Positions 51,737-61,972 of a DNA stretch of 64,000 nucleotides are shown here, one piece after another (the stretch's first letter is position 1; each line of letters opens with the position of its first letter). The notes under the pieces were generated by a model. It saw only the letters and a list, made by a program, of their open reading frames with translations. It was not told where the DNA came from and did no database searches. This DNA is from an uncultured Lachnospiraceae bacterium (GTDB taxonomy: Bacteria; Bacillota; Clostridia; Lachnospirales; Lachnospiraceae): NCBI GenBank assembly GCA_947564735.1, contig CANOEC010000014.1, positions 30,244-94,243 on the forward strand. The letters run 5' to 3'. A program made the position numbers and the translations under genes.

Positions 51737-52649
51737 ATAAAAAGCTCCCGGCGTAAGACAATCACATATCTTACACCGAGAGCTTTCCTTCTTCCCACTC
51801 TGTCTTTTTCAACGCTTTTCCCAATAGCAAAGCTTACCAGTACAGCTTCATGTCGCGCTCTACCTCTGTATCTGCCAAATCAAACTTCTCTTTCAGCTTT
51901 GCAGCTGTCTCCTCAAATGTCATCCCGAACTCACGGCAGAGGGAAACCATCGCTTCTATCCCTTTCGCCAGACCCTGTATCATTCCTTCTGCCTTTCCCT
52001 CTGCCTTTCCCTCTTTTTTCCCTTCCACTTTTCCCTGCTCTATCCCTTTATCCCAAGCTTCTCCAAGCCAGTCTCTCATGGTACACGCTCCTTTCTCTGT
52101 TCCCTGTGATTCTTCTGCTTCTTTATCCTTCCGGAATCCCTTTTCCAGTTCCCGGTATCGGTTATCCCCAAGCAGTACGACCAGCAGCTCCCGTAATGCC
52201 CACGGATGCTCTATCCTCCGGTTAAAACACTCTTCATCCGGATTATCTGATAGAAATTCCAGTACAATGCGCATGTCGCCCGTAAACTTCTGTACCGTTT
52301 CTTTCGGAAGGTGCCGCATCTCGAATACATGAAGCTTTTCATTATCAATATACTTCCAGAGTCCTTTTGTTCTCCTCCCATCCCTTTCCTCCTCTGTCCC
52401 ATGACAAAGACCGAAATGGAACGCAGGCTCTGCCACTGTTCTTTTAAAAAGTTGAATCTGTGGCGAAATGCCTGAAAAAAAATACACCTTGAACGCAGAC
52501 CTGCAAAGTGTGAACCGATTCTTCTTTCTGATGGTCTTACCTTATCACAAAAAGAATGGATGTGCAAGTGCTTTGGATAATATTTTTTTGGTTTTTCAAT
52601 ATTTTTTGAACGGTGTAAGATATATAATTGTCAAGGTGCGTTTAGTATT
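51737..52649 (-). mobile_element. Rpn-type element copy A, internally deleted
   Basis: This 913-base segment matches 53687-54990 nearly base for base, apart from one deletion of about 421 bases and short differences. It begins with a terminator-like hairpin (AAAGCTC...GAGCTTT) and ends at TAGTATT near 52649. It lies between hddA and the hddC-gmhB fusion. Such elements carry Rpn (PD-(D/E)XK) genes and are common in Lachnospiraceae. Confidence 0.8.
51834..52381 (-). pseudogene. Broken Rpn family nuclease/transposase gene
   Basis: The 3' half encodes the same C-terminal region as the intact copy (KYIDNEKLHVFEMRHLPKET to ERDMKLYW). The original start (MGGEQKD at 52381) is out of frame with it because of a deletion of about 421 bases. 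The break lies in a TCCTT that occurs at both ends of the deleted segment in the intact copy, suggesting deletion between short repeats. A 217-residue open frame through the region uses the wrong upstream frame. The KxEG repeat is two units longer than in the intact copy. Confidence 0.85.
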
Positions 52650-52661
52650 TTTTGATAATAT

Positions 52662-53660
52662 CTATGTATGATACTCTTCCGGCGCATAGTAGAGCACTCT
52701 CGTCCCACCGTTTTCAAAGGAAAACGGAATATGCAATAATCCGCTCATTGCCATCTTTACCGCCTCCTGTTGCTCTGGTCTGACATAAAAAAGCAAGAAT
52801 CCACCTCCACCCGCTCCGAGCAGCTTTCCACCTAGTGCGCCTGCTTTCATTCCTTTTTCATAAAGACCGTCTATCATATCTGTCGAAACTTTTTTCCCCG
52901 TCTGTTTCTTCAGTTTCCAAGAGATATCTAACAATCTGCCAAACTCATCCAAATCCGTATACTTATCTGTCAGAACCCCCTCTGCCGCACTTACGAGTTG
53001 ATACATCTCATCCAGATATTTCTTTTTTCCGTCTATATCGTTAACATGGTTCGCAGACTGTATCTTTGCGGAAAACCGGGTAAAGCCGGTAAAAAACATA
53101 AGCAGACTGTCATTTAGCCGCCGCTTCCTCTCCGGTGCAATGATGACCGGATGCACTTCATATCCATCTGCACGAAAGTCAATCCTGTTCAGCCCGCCAA
53201 AAGACGCCGCAATCTGATCCTGCCATCCCCCTGCCTCGTCGCATAGCGTTCGTTCCAGATAGATTGCTTCATCGGCAAGTTTCCCCTTATCTGCGTATTT
53301 GCCTTTTAAAGCATAAAAAGCATTTAACATCCCCACCGCAAACGAACTGCTTGTCCCAAGCCCGGAGCGCGCCGGAAGATCCGCCTCATAGGTCAGTCGG
53401 ATTTCCTGCATGTCCAACATCTGCATGGCATTTTTAATCAAGGGATGTTGTATCTTTTCCTCCGAACATACCCGCTCAATTCTTGAATAAGAAAGTTCTG
53501 TTTTATAATCAAAAAACCGTGGCAGGTGCCGCACATTGACATAGCAGTATTTATCAAAAGTCGTTGATATGACTGCACCATTATTCTCTTTAAAATAATT
53601 TTCCATGTCTGTTCCGCCGCCAAAAAAGGACATCCGGAAAGGTGTCTGAGTGATAATCAT
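52662..53660 (-). CDS. hddA: D-glycero-alpha-D-manno-heptose 7-phosphate kinase (GHMP family)
   Basis: This 332-residue kinase has the GHMP motifs: RMSFFGGGTDM at the start, the ATP loop LPARSGLGTSSSFAVGML and the C-terminal LGAGGGGFLLFYV. HddA phosphorylates heptose 7-phosphate at C1 for the GDP-heptose route. Together with gmhA and the hddC-gmhB fusion it completes the pathway. The gene is bracketed by two Rpn-element copies in direct orientation. Its short AT-rich upstream gap has AAGGA about 11 bases before the ATG. Confidence 0.88.
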   Translation of the reverse strand: MIITQTPFRMSFFGGGTDMENYFKENNGAVISTTFDKYCYVNVRHLPRFFDYKTELSYSRIERVCSEEKIQHPLIKNAMQMLDMQEIRLTYEADLPARSGLGTSSSFAVGMLNAFYALKGKYADKGKLADEAIYLERTLCDEAGGWQDQIAASFGGLNRIDFRADGYEVHPVIIAPERKRRLNDSLLMFFTGFTRFSAKIQSANHVNDIDGKKKYLDEMYQLVSAAEGVLTDKYTDLDEFGRLLDISWKLKKQTGKKVSTDMIDGLYEKGMKAGALGGKLLGAGGGGFLLFYVRPEQQEAVKMAMSGLLHIPFSFENGGTRVLYYAPEEYHT

Positions 53661-53686
53661 AATTTTTATTTCCTTATTTTTCTATA

Positions 53687-54990
53687 TAAAAAAGCTCCCG
53701 GCATAAGACAATCACATATCTTACACCGCGAGCTTTCCTTCTTCCCGCTCTATTTTTTCAGTACTCTCATCAACAGCCAAGCTTACCAGTACAGCTTCAT
53801 GTCACGCTCTACCTCTGCATCTGCTAAATCAAACTTCTCTTTCAGCTTTGCAGCTGTCTCCTCAAATGTCATCCCGAACTCACGGCAGAGAGAAACCATC
53901 GCTTCTATCCCTTTCGCCAGTCCCTGTACAATGCCTTCTGCCTTTCCTTCCACTTTTCCCTGCTCTATCCCTTTATCCCAAGCTTCTCCAAGCCAGTCTC
54001 TCATGGTACACGCTCCTTTCTCTGTTCCCTGTGATTCTTCTGCTTCTTTATCCTTCCGGAATCCCTTTTCCAGTTCCCGGTATCGGTTATCCCCAAGCAG
54101 TACGACCAGCAGCTCCCGTAATGCCCACGGATGCTCTATCCTCCGGTTAAAACACTCTTCATCCGGATTATCTGATAGAAATTCCAGTACAATGCGCATG
54201 TCGCCCGTAAACTTCTGTACCGTTTCTTTCGGGAGATGCCGCATCTCAAATACGTGGAGTTTTTCATTATCAATATACTTCCAGAGTCCTTCCGACAGGT
54301 TTTTCCTTTGAAAGAAACTCCGGATGCTGCGTTTCCCACTCCATCGCTTTTCTCCCCAGTACAGCACCAGCTCCACAACCGGGCAGACCTCTTCCGACTG
54401 CCTGTTGTACTGGCTCCTGTAATAACCGCCTGTATAACCACACTTTCTGAGAATCATGCGGTCATCCGGCGCCGTCTGGTTTGCCAGCAGGAACAGTACG
54501 CTTGCCCTGCCGTCAGTGATTTCATATTTCGCAAGGTCCTCTGTCTGGCGTCTCAATTTCCCGTCCAAGTCCATGTAACGGGTTTCCACTGTCGCCGGGC
54601 GTAAATTTGCCGGCTTCACGACGGCATCCCCCTGATAGACCAGCGCATTGATAATGTCCGCAAACACATCCGGGTAGTCTTCTAATTCTTTCTCCGGAAT
54701 GTCATAATCCTTTTGTTCTCCTCCCATCCCTTTCCTCCTCTGTCCCATGACAAAGACCGGAATGGAACGCAGGCTCTGCCACTGTTCTTTTAAAAAGCTG
54801 AATCTGTGGCGAAATGCCTGAAAATACACCTTGAACGCAGACCTGCAAAGTGTGAACCGATTCTTCTTTCTGATGGTCTTACCTTATCACAAAAAGAATG
54901 GATGTGCAAGTGCTTTGGATAATATTTTCTGGTTTTTCAATATTTTTTGCACGGTGTAAGATATATAATTGTCAAGGTGCGTGTAGTATT
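53687..54990 (-). mobile_element. Rpn-type element copy B, intact
   Basis: This 1304-base segment contains the full Rpn gene with a terminator-like hairpin at its 3' end (53690-53734) and an AT-rich 5' region ending at TAGTATT near 54990. It shares both ends and orientation with copy A. I see no target-site duplication or terminal inverted repeat. Confidence 0.8.
53783..54727 (-). CDS. Rpn family recombination-promoting nuclease/putative transposase
   Basis: This 314-residue protein has an N-terminal PD-(D/E)XK-like region (DYPDVFADIINALVYQGDAV, then ETRYMDLDGKLRRQTEDLAK; Asp and the E-x-R/D-x-A-K pattern fit the family). The C-terminal tail has the typical repeat GKVEGKAEG and FDLADAEVERDMKLYW. 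Rpn nucleases cut DNA and promote RecA-independent recombination in E. coli; here the activity is inferred. The start at 54727 has GGAGG 6 bases upstream; the longer frame to 54829 was rejected. Confidence 0.83.
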   Translation of the reverse strand: MGGEQKDYDIPEKELEDYPDVFADIINALVYQGDAVVKPANLRPATVETRYMDLDGKLRRQTEDLAKYEITDGRASVLFLLANQTAPDDRMILRKCGYTGGYYRSQYNRQSEEVCPVVELVLYWGEKRWSGKRSIRSFFQRKNLSEGLWKYIDNEKLHVFEMRHLPKETVQKFTGDMRIVLEFLSDNPDEECFNRRIEHPWALRELLVVLLGDNRYRELEKGFRKDKEAEESQGTEKGACTMRDWLGEAWDKGIEQGKVEGKAEGIVQGLAKGIEAMVSLCREFGMTFEETAAKLKEKFDLADAEVERDMKLYW

Positions 54991-55159
54991 GTTCCAGTCT
55001 CATCACTGAAGATAATCATACAGAAAGGTCGTTGACTAAAATGCTATTTCATTACTTATCAATTTGCAGATTTTGGTAAAAAATAATATGTAATATTATA
55101 TTTCCTAAAATTTTACTAACATAAAAATCTTTTCTCCTAAACTACCACATAAAATACAT
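54991..55159. other. AT-rich gap between flippase and Rpn element
   Basis: No gene is seen. The stretch is AT-rich (runs such as AAAAAATAATATGTAATATTATATTTCC) and marks the point where base composition changes toward the low-GC polysaccharide cluster. Confidence 0.45.
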
Positions 55160-56695
55160 TTACATGCCATATTTTTTCTCCACTTCCTTTTTTATTCTAC
55201 CCACAATATTTCTAAACCTTTCTTTTCTCCAATGAATCAATAACATCAACACATTCGATATAATAAAGCAAAAAATCATCAACAATATAACGTCCCTATA
55301 TGTCGTACACTTAACACACTTACTTACAAAATAGGTGATTGCAGAAACCCCTGCCGCCTCTATCATATAAATTAGAATATCTTTATAATAATTCAGTTTG
55401 TTATCTTTAAAATAACATTTAAATGTTACATTTACGACCCAAGGAAAAGATACAATAACATCACTAATAATCGTTGCCACAAATACGCCATTAATCCCCC
55501 ATGTTCCAATTAATACAATGTTGAGAATGATATCAAGCAAGGTGCATATATATGGACGATATCTATCCTGCCACCACAATCCCTTCGCATCCTTATATAA
55601 CGACAAAGAATCTTTCATTTTCCAGAGATAAAAATATACGACCAGTAAGACCATTGTATTTTCCTTAAATAGCAAATCTTCTCCAACCCACACTTTCATA
55701 AAGGGCTGAAACAGACTTAATAAACAGGCGGTACAAACTGTAATAATCCAATTATAGGAAAAAGTAATATGAACAAAATCTTCATAATTTTCCTGTCTCG
55801 TTTTCGTAATGATTTTGTTCCCAATACCTGCCATCAAAGAAGTCCAAATGACATCTAGCAGGCTAATCATTCCCTGAATGATATAAAAATAATTATTATA
55901 AATTGCACTGACCGTTAATCCCAAGAAAAAGGATATTGTTATCGTATCAGCCGAAACAATGCTCACACTGTATAACTTCTGTCCAACCAATGCTTTTGCT
56001 TTTTTTATTATTTCATTACGACAATGTACTGGCTCTTTCCCTATAAAATACTGCGGAAACTTTTTTTGTGCCTTGAGCGTAATCCAAATATTTCCCAAAA
56101 TTGTCATGAGCGGCAGTACTGCAACGAAAAAGTAATAATTTCTACAAAAAATGATTATGATAATTTGTAACCCATATTTAAATATGTTAATCACCATATT
56201 TACTTTTGTTATCGCATCGTTTCTTTGGTATGCCGAAAACAGTAATCCTCTATACGCTAATACACTATAGCTTACAGATGTATTCAACAGATATAAGAAA
56301 TATATGATATAAATATTTATCTCCGTCGGATACTCCGCATCCTTGATCAAATATGGAATAAAGGGAAAAAGAAACATTCCTATAATCAAAATCACGATAC
56401 CAATTACCGATAAAAATCTCTTATACATCCCTAAAATGTTAGAAACCGTATTCTTATCATTTCTGGCAATTGGTTCATACATACTCTGCACAATAGCAGT
56501 TCCAAATCCCAATTCTGTTAAAGACAGAAATTGTAAAATCGAAGAAAACAGCCCGTTTAAACCAATATACTGCTCTCCCAATATCTTAATAATTGCAGTT
56601 CTTACGATAAATTGCAGAATAAAAACAAGAAACTTATTTGCAAATCCAAAAACTATATTTAAAGTAAAATTCTTCTTTACTTTATACTCATACAT
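55160..56695 (-). CDS. Polysaccharide flippase (Wzx/MOP superfamily)
   Basis: This 511-residue membrane protein has about 14 hydrophobic segments and begins [21 protein letters not shown]. The segments [20 protein letters not shown] and [19 protein letters not shown] are typical of polysaccharide-biosynthesis flippases. It should move lipid-linked repeat units across the membrane for the Wzy-like protein. Its start overlaps the end of the decayed GT gene; GTG at 56704 is an alternative. GC content is low. Confidence 0.9.
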   Translation of the reverse strand: MYEYKVKKNFTLNIVFGFANKFLVFILQFIVRTAIIKILGEQYIGLNGLFSSILQFLSLTELGFGTAIVQSMYEPIARNDKNTVSNILGMYKRFLSVIGIVILIIGMFLFPFIPYLIKDAEYPTEINIYIIYFLYLLNTSVSYSVLAYRGLLFSAYQRNDAITKVNMVINIFKYGLQIIIIIFCRNYYFFVAVLPLMTILGNIWITLKAQKKFPQYFIGKEPVHCRNEIIKKAKALVGQKLYSVSIVSADTITISFFLGLTVSAIYNNYFYIIQGMISLLDVIWTSLMAGIGNKIITKTRQENYEDFVHITFSYNWIITVCTACLLSLFQPFMKVWVGEDLLFKENTMVLLVVYFYLWKMKDSLSLYKDAKGLWWQDRYRPYICTLLDIILNIVLIGTWGINGVFVATIISDVIVSFPWVVNVTFKCYFKDNKLNYYKDILIYMIEAAGVSAITYFVSKCVKCTTYRDVILLMIFCFIISNVLMLLIHWRKERFRNIVGRIKKEVEKKYGM

Positions 56696-57553
56696 TTTTA
56701 TCACTTTCCATTTCAGCTAACATATTATTCACCGCTTTCTTCCATGAAAATAGTTCTAATTGCTGCAAACTTTTTTGAATCTGCCGCAATCTATAATTTT
56801 CATTATAAAAATATTTTTCATAAGCTTGTATATGCTGTTCATCACTATCCCATTCAATCAAAATACCTGCATCCCCAACTACTTCTGGAATTGATGAATT
56901 ATTACTTGCAACAACCGGACAGCCACATTTCATCACCTCTAGTAATTGCACACCAAATCCCTCATATTGGGACGTATAGACAAAAAAAGAGCACCACTAT
57001 AAAGATAAGGTAAATCCTCCTCTGCCACATACCCTACTCTACAAACTATGTTTGAGAAGCCATCTATTTTAGAAACAGAATCATTAAATTCTTTTATAAA
57101 ATTGTCCCAGTGACCACCACCCCAAAACCAATACCAAATCCTCAATCTGATTTCTTTTTATAAATTCAATAAATGTCTTTACTATTCGTATTAATTTTTT
57201 TCTAGGTTCTATTGTACATAAGCTAAAAACATATTTCTTATCAAGAGGAATATGATACTTTTGCTTTATAAACAATATTTTTGCTTTGTCATTGCACGGT
57301 ACAAACTGCTCTGAACATGCATGATACCCCACTCTAATTCTCTGAGACATTAGTCCTTTCTTATAAGTCAAAAAATCCCTTTTGGTATTCTGTGAATTTG
57401 CCCAAAAAGTTCTTCATCATTCATAGTTTCCACCAAACGCTTTATCCAATATTTACGTAGCCCATTCACTTCCGGGTAATATTCCGGATACATAAACGGT
57501 ATTGCATCATGAAGCACTATACCGCTTTTTATTCTGCTATTTTTCACTTGATA
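56688..57553 (-). pseudogene. Decayed GT4 glycosyltransferase
   Basis: Three frames together match the C-terminal two-thirds of the intact GT4 at 59535-60806: LHDAIPFMYPEYYPEV, then YVFSLCTIEPRKKLIRI, then [14 protein letters not shown], then [20 protein letters not shown]. Frame breaks fall in short homopolymers: a T run near 57405, a G run near 57115 and a T run near 56985. The first 140 or so residues are missing. It was probably a duplicate of the neighbour. Sequencing error could explain single breaks but not the missing N-terminus. Confidence 0.85.
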
Positions 57554-57559
57554 TTCTCC

Positions 57560-59551
57560 CTAATCTTTCACTGTAATCTTATATACATTAGCTCTTTCTT
57601 TCATTTTTTCTATTGAACGTGGGTAACTCCCTTTTGTCCTCTCTAAATTTTCTCCAGCTATTTCAAATTCACTGATCAACGAAACCTGTAATCGTTCGTC
57701 GCTGAACGCATTTTCATCACCAATAAAATAAAGGAAATCTTCTCCTTCTTCTAAGTAAGACACAAGTTCACTCTCGCTATACTTTTCAGACAAATGATGA
57801 AGCCTATCCAAATAATAAACATTCTTATCAAATATAAACCGCAATGTTGTTGCCAATCGTGTATTTGATGTATAATATACTTTATCTTCCTCCAGCATAT
57901 CCGCCAATACCTGATATTGCCTGTCTATACCATCATAAATCCTTGTTGAAATAAATGATTCATCTTGGCTGATTAAATACCCTGCTACCATCATTACTAT
58001 TAAAGCATTTGCTATTTTCCCAAATTGTGAGCTATAAAAATTCATCATATTCACAAAGCATATCATAACAAAAGGAATACCTAATAATACCCATCGTCTT
58101 GACGCCCACATATGATCTTCTGAAATAGAAGGGTGTATCAGGTAAAGAATAAAAATTCCTCCTGCGCTAAAAAGAAACAACATACATCGGTTAACCTCAT
58201 CCCTATTTCTGTTTATAATCGCTTTTATGCCTATAGGTACGCATAACAAAACAATGACCGATGTATACCATGTAAATTCTTTTGCCGCACGCACGTCAAA
58301 AATATCTCCACCAATCTCCGGTCTAATAACCAACAAAAAAAATATCACAAACAAATAAATCAGAATAAATATATTTTGTATTCTTTTGTTCAGCAGAAAA
58401 TTTCTAAAAGAATGATTCCTAAATAAAAAATTCACAGTTCCAATCATACTCAGCATTATAACTTGTACCAGCATCATAAATACCAAATTCTGACGCTGAT
58501 CATATAAATAGGAGTAATTGTGTGACAGACCATATAAAATGGTCAATACGGAGCCCAAAATATAGGTTCCTGTCAATGTAAACATATAATACTTTTTCTC
58601 TTTTTCAAAAATACATATCCAGAACGTAGTCACTAAAATTCCTAATCCAAAAACAAAACTGTCAATCCGAGTCAATGTCGCAAGTCCAATCATTATTCCA
58701 GAAAGAACAGCATATCCTCTTTTTTCTTCATCCCATCCCTTAGCAAATAAATAAAAGCAGCAAAAAAACAGGCACTGCGCCAATATTTCACTAAAAGCCG
58801 CTCTTGTATTCCATAGAAAGGCTGGTGAAAGAAGTATACAATAACATGACAGCAGTGCATGATATCGATTACCCAAATAGTCTCTGATAAAACAATAAAT
58901 CCAACATAATGCTAAAATTCCAATAAATCCATTCATTCTGATCAACAGTGGAATTTCCCCCAGTACATAGCCTATTGCTAATGCAACCGGAAACAATGGC
59001 ATAAATTGAAATTCATATGCACCGTAACTTTCAGCCGTTCCATATTTATATTTTGAATATAGTCCCGGATATCCCAATTCAAACCAGCTTGAAATCTCTT
59101 CATAATTTTCATTTACAAACTGATCCTCCTCGTATTCAAACATTCCAGTTTTTGCAATATGTATTCCCTGCGTAAAATAAAGCCCATCATCTCTTCCGCC
59201 ATACATATTCATTGATGGAAATCCCAATAAAAGCTGCATAGCAATAAATAATAATATTATCACAAGCGGATGCACTCTGACTTTTATTAACCATCGCAAA
59301 CTTACTCTGTTTGTTAGAAATAGAAAAATGCCTATGATACAATCTATACATAATAACGATATTACCATGGAAAGAAGTTCAAATATTCCTATAAGGGAAA
59401 ATACAAAACCAATAAATACTAAAATGAAAAAAGCCCCTGTTATACCTGCAAGCAATTTTCTGTTTCCCCGTTTATCCTCCCATAAAATGGACAGTTCTAA
59501 AATCAAAATACACCCCAAAATTATCAAAGCTATTTTAGCAATTGCATCCAC
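57560..59551 (-). CDS. Large membrane protein, GT-C-like glycosyltransferase
   Basis: This 663-residue protein has about 13 membrane segments. The first large outside loop contains MYGGRDDGLYFTQGIHIAKT and a later WFELGYPGLYSKYKYG, reminiscent of the acidic metal site of GT-C enzymes. A soluble C-terminal domain follows (about residues 545-663). It may transfer a sugar from a lipid carrier outside the membrane. The start is GTG at 59551 with GGAGAAG upstream, and it overlaps the GT4 gene end by 17 bases. Confidence 0.7.
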   Translation of the reverse strand: MDAIAKIALIILGCILILELSILWEDKRGNRKLLAGITGAFFILVFIGFVFSLIGIFELLSMVISLLCIDCIIGIFLFLTNRVSLRWLIKVRVHPLVIILLFIAMQLLLGFPSMNMYGGRDDGLYFTQGIHIAKTGMFEYEEDQFVNENYEEISSWFELGYPGLYSKYKYGTAESYGAYEFQFMPLFPVALAIGYVLGEIPLLIRMNGFIGILALCWIYCFIRDYLGNRYHALLSCYCILLSPAFLWNTRAAFSEILAQCLFFCCFYLFAKGWDEEKRGYAVLSGIMIGLATLTRIDSFVFGLGILVTTFWICIFEKEKKYYMFTLTGTYILGSVLTILYGLSHNYSYLYDQRQNLVFMMLVQVIMLSMIGTVNFLFRNHSFRNFLLNKRIQNIFILIYLFVIFFLLVIRPEIGGDIFDVRAAKEFTWYTSVIVLLCVPIGIKAIINRNRDEVNRCMLFLFSAGGIFILYLIHPSISEDHMWASRRWVLLGIPFVMICFVNMMNFYSSQFGKIANALIVMMVAGYLISQDESFISTRIYDGIDRQYQVLADMLEEDKVYYTSNTRLATTLRFIFDKNVYYLDRLHHLSEKYSESELVSYLEEGEDFLYFIGDENAFSDERLQVSLISEFEIAGENLERTKGSYPRSIEKMKERANVYKITVKD

Positions 59552-60806
59552 TTGCTTCTTCTCCTATTACTTCTTTCATTCTATTTATGATGATTTTTCC
59601 CGCATTTTTCCATGAAAATTTTTCAGCCTGCTTTAATGCTTTTATACTCATTTCATGCCTAAATTCATCCTCATAATAATATTTTTCATATGCCCGTATA
59701 TGTTCTACATCACTATCCCATGGAATTAAGATTCCAGCGTCTCCAACCACCTCCGGCAATGATGAATTATTGCTGACGATAACCGGACACCCACAGCTCA
59801 TCGCTTCCAATGGTGGAAGCCCAAATCCTTCATACTGCGATGTATATACGAACCATTGCGCTTTGCTGTATAAATACGGTAAATCCATGTCCTCAACATA
59901 TCCTATTTGAATCACATACTTTTCCCATTTTTCATTAGAATTTCTTGCCTGCATAAACTGTTCTGCAAAGGAATTCCATTCAGCTCCTCCCAAAACATAG
60001 AGCATATCTTTTATTCTATTTTTCTCTACAAATTCCAAAAAGGTTTCAACTGCTCTAATTAAATTCTTTCTAGGCTCTATACTGCAAAGACTGAAGATGT
60101 ACTTCTTGTCTGTCGGTATATGGTACTTCTTCAATACTTTTGTCTGTTGCTCATCATGATGCCTGAATTTCTCATCACATGCCAGCGGCACTACTGTAAT
60201 CTGCTTATCCGAAACTTTTTTCGCTAATTTCAGAAAATCATTTTTTGTACACAATGAATTGGCAAAGTAGTAGTCTTCTCCATTCATATTATTTATTAAA
60301 TTTCTAGTCCTGTAGTTGTACCAATGTACTTGTGGATAATATTCCGGAAATTTATATAAAATCGTATCATGTAAAAAAATAAACTTTTTCATCCCTTTTT
60401 CTTTTTTAATCACAAAGGGATACATCTTATCGGGGGAGAAAAAAATATCATAATCCTTCAACTGTTTTCTTGCTCTTGGAGAAAAAAATATATACAAATA
60501 ACTTATAAATGTTATAATCCGTTTCAATGCCTTAATCCAGAAAAGATTCTCTTGGGGCAACAAACGACATAATTTTGATAAAAAACGTATAAAAGCCAAA
60601 TTTTCAAAAAGAATCTTACATTTATAATCTGCAAATTCATTATTCAAAACTACTCTGGTATTCGGCATTTTTCCTACATCCGTATAGACTATAAGTTTAA
60701 TTCCTTCCTGCTGAGCCAATTCTTTAAGTATGTTCCATGCAACAACAAAAACTCCTGTTCTAACACCGCCATCTCCAAATATGCTGCCATCAAAAATTAT
60801 TTTCAT
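59535..60806 (-). CDS. GT4 family glycosyltransferase
   Basis: This 423-residue GT-B enzyme has the second-domain motifs [19 protein letters not shown] (donor-binding start) and [20 protein letters not shown] (E-x7-E). It adds one sugar to the lipid-linked repeat unit inside the cell. It is the intact relative of the pseudogene at 56688. The 18-base gap to the upstream GT4 suggests one operon. Confidence 0.92.
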   Translation of the reverse strand: MKIIFDGSIFGDGGVRTGVFVVAWNILKELAQQEGIKLIVYTDVGKMPNTRVVLNNEFADYKCKILFENLAFIRFLSKLCRLLPQENLFWIKALKRIITFISYLYIFFSPRARKQLKDYDIFFSPDKMYPFVIKKEKGMKKFIFLHDTILYKFPEYYPQVHWYNYRTRNLINNMNGEDYYFANSLCTKNDFLKLAKKVSDKQITVVPLACDEKFRHHDEQQTKVLKKYHIPTDKKYIFSLCSIEPRKNLIRAVETFLEFVEKNRIKDMLYVLGGAEWNSFAEQFMQARNSNEKWEKYVIQIGYVEDMDLPYLYSKAQWFVYTSQYEGFGLPPLEAMSCGCPVIVSNNSSLPEVVGDAGILIPWDSDVEHIRAYEKYYYEDEFRHEMSIKALKQAEKFSWKNAGKIIINRMKEVIGEEASGCNC

Positions 60807-60824
60807 AATTTTTCCGCCTCGTCT

Positions 60825-61913
60825 TTACATATACACTTCCTTAATCAATTCTGCCCACTGACTCGCAGATCTGTTCCAAGAATGCTCCTCTAATATTTCC
60901 GAAATATTACCATATAGTTTTTTCTCCAATATTTCGTTCAAATCCACAGCCTCTCCAACCGGATTAATATAGTGAATTGTATCTCCATAAATTTCCCTCA
61001 TTACAGGAATATCAGATGCTATCACCTGCGTTCCCAAAGACAATGCTTCCAGTGGTGGAAGTCCAAACCCTTCTTCCAGTGAAGGAAATAATAAGGCCTT
61101 ACAATTTTCCATAAGATACTTCATAAATCTTTCTGAAACATGTTCAAGAAAAATCGTATTAGGAAGTTCACAGCTGATAACGTCCAAAAAGGCATAGGGT
61201 ACCTTTCCCGCTATCACAAAGGTTTCCTCCGGCATCTTCTTAGCTTCATTAATAACCCACTTTATATTTTTATGCGGATATAAATTTCCCAGAGAGAAAA
61301 AATAATTTCCTTTCCTTATTCTTTCATCGTCAGACTCATTAGCGGAATGTATTTCTTTCATATGTTCCCATCCACTTCCGAAAACTTTAATTCGATCTCG
61401 CTCTATATGAAATTGGTTCGCAATACATTCTTTGGAAAATTCGGAAACTGTAATAATAAATTTAGCCGTCTTTTTTTTCATATAAGCTTCCAAATTAGAA
61501 ACATTTCTTCCTATCATGCGCCTTAAAATGAGTTTTCCACCTTTCTTTTGTAACGTTTCCAATTCATATTTATCCCTACGTGCCCAAATAGTATCATGCA
61601 GCATCGATAACGAATTCTTTACATATTCAACATGATTCGTAAAATTAATACACCCTGCTTTATTTTTATTCACATATCTTGCAAAGCTTGTATTTCCCCA
61701 TAAGATACCGACTGTTTTCTCATCTCTTTTTCCCACTCTGGTCACTCTGATATTTTTTAATTCTGGTACATTTACAGCATCACGGGGAACTACTAATTCT
61801 ATCTCACCTTCCGTAAAATAGTTATCCAATCGTTTTACGATTTCTGTTGCATATCGTGGAATACCGTTTATATGTTTCTGCGTAAAATAACCATTTATCA
61901 TTACTTTTTTCAT
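60825..61913 (-). CDS. GT4 family glycosyltransferase
   Basis: This 362-residue enzyme opens MKKVMINGYFTQKHINGIPR and has FSLGNLYPHKNIKWVINEA and [20 protein letters not shown] (E-x7-E). HINGIPRYATEI at the N-terminus is the acceptor-domain glycine region. It is part of the repeat-unit assembly line. The upstream ribosome site is weak. Confidence 0.92.
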   Translation of the reverse strand: MKKVMINGYFTQKHINGIPRYATEIVKRLDNYFTEGEIELVVPRDAVNVPELKNIRVTRVGKRDEKTVGILWGNTSFARYVNKNKAGCINFTNHVEYVKNSLSMLHDTIWARRDKYELETLQKKGGKLILRRMIGRNVSNLEAYMKKKTAKFIITVSEFSKECIANQFHIERDRIKVFGSGWEHMKEIHSANESDDERIRKGNYFFSLGNLYPHKNIKWVINEAKKMPEETFVIAGKVPYAFLDVISCELPNTIFLEHVSERFMKYLMENCKALLFPSLEEGFGLPPLEALSLGTQVIASDIPVMREIYGDTIHYINPVGEAVDLNEILEKKLYGNISEILEEHSWNRSASQWAELIKEVYM

Positions 61914-61972
61914 TTCAACTATTTATTCCTCACTATCTGAACTCCATTGATATAAAATCCTTATTATCAATT

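Noticed and set aside
51118-51756. 212-residue plus-strand frame over the hddC-gmhB fusion
   Set aside because: It is antisense to a strongly supported gene and has a Phe/Ile/Cys-rich random composition.
51737-54990. Classical IS element or composite transposon
   Set aside because: No DDE transposase, terminal inverted repeats or target duplications are visible; the gene is of the Rpn nuclease type.
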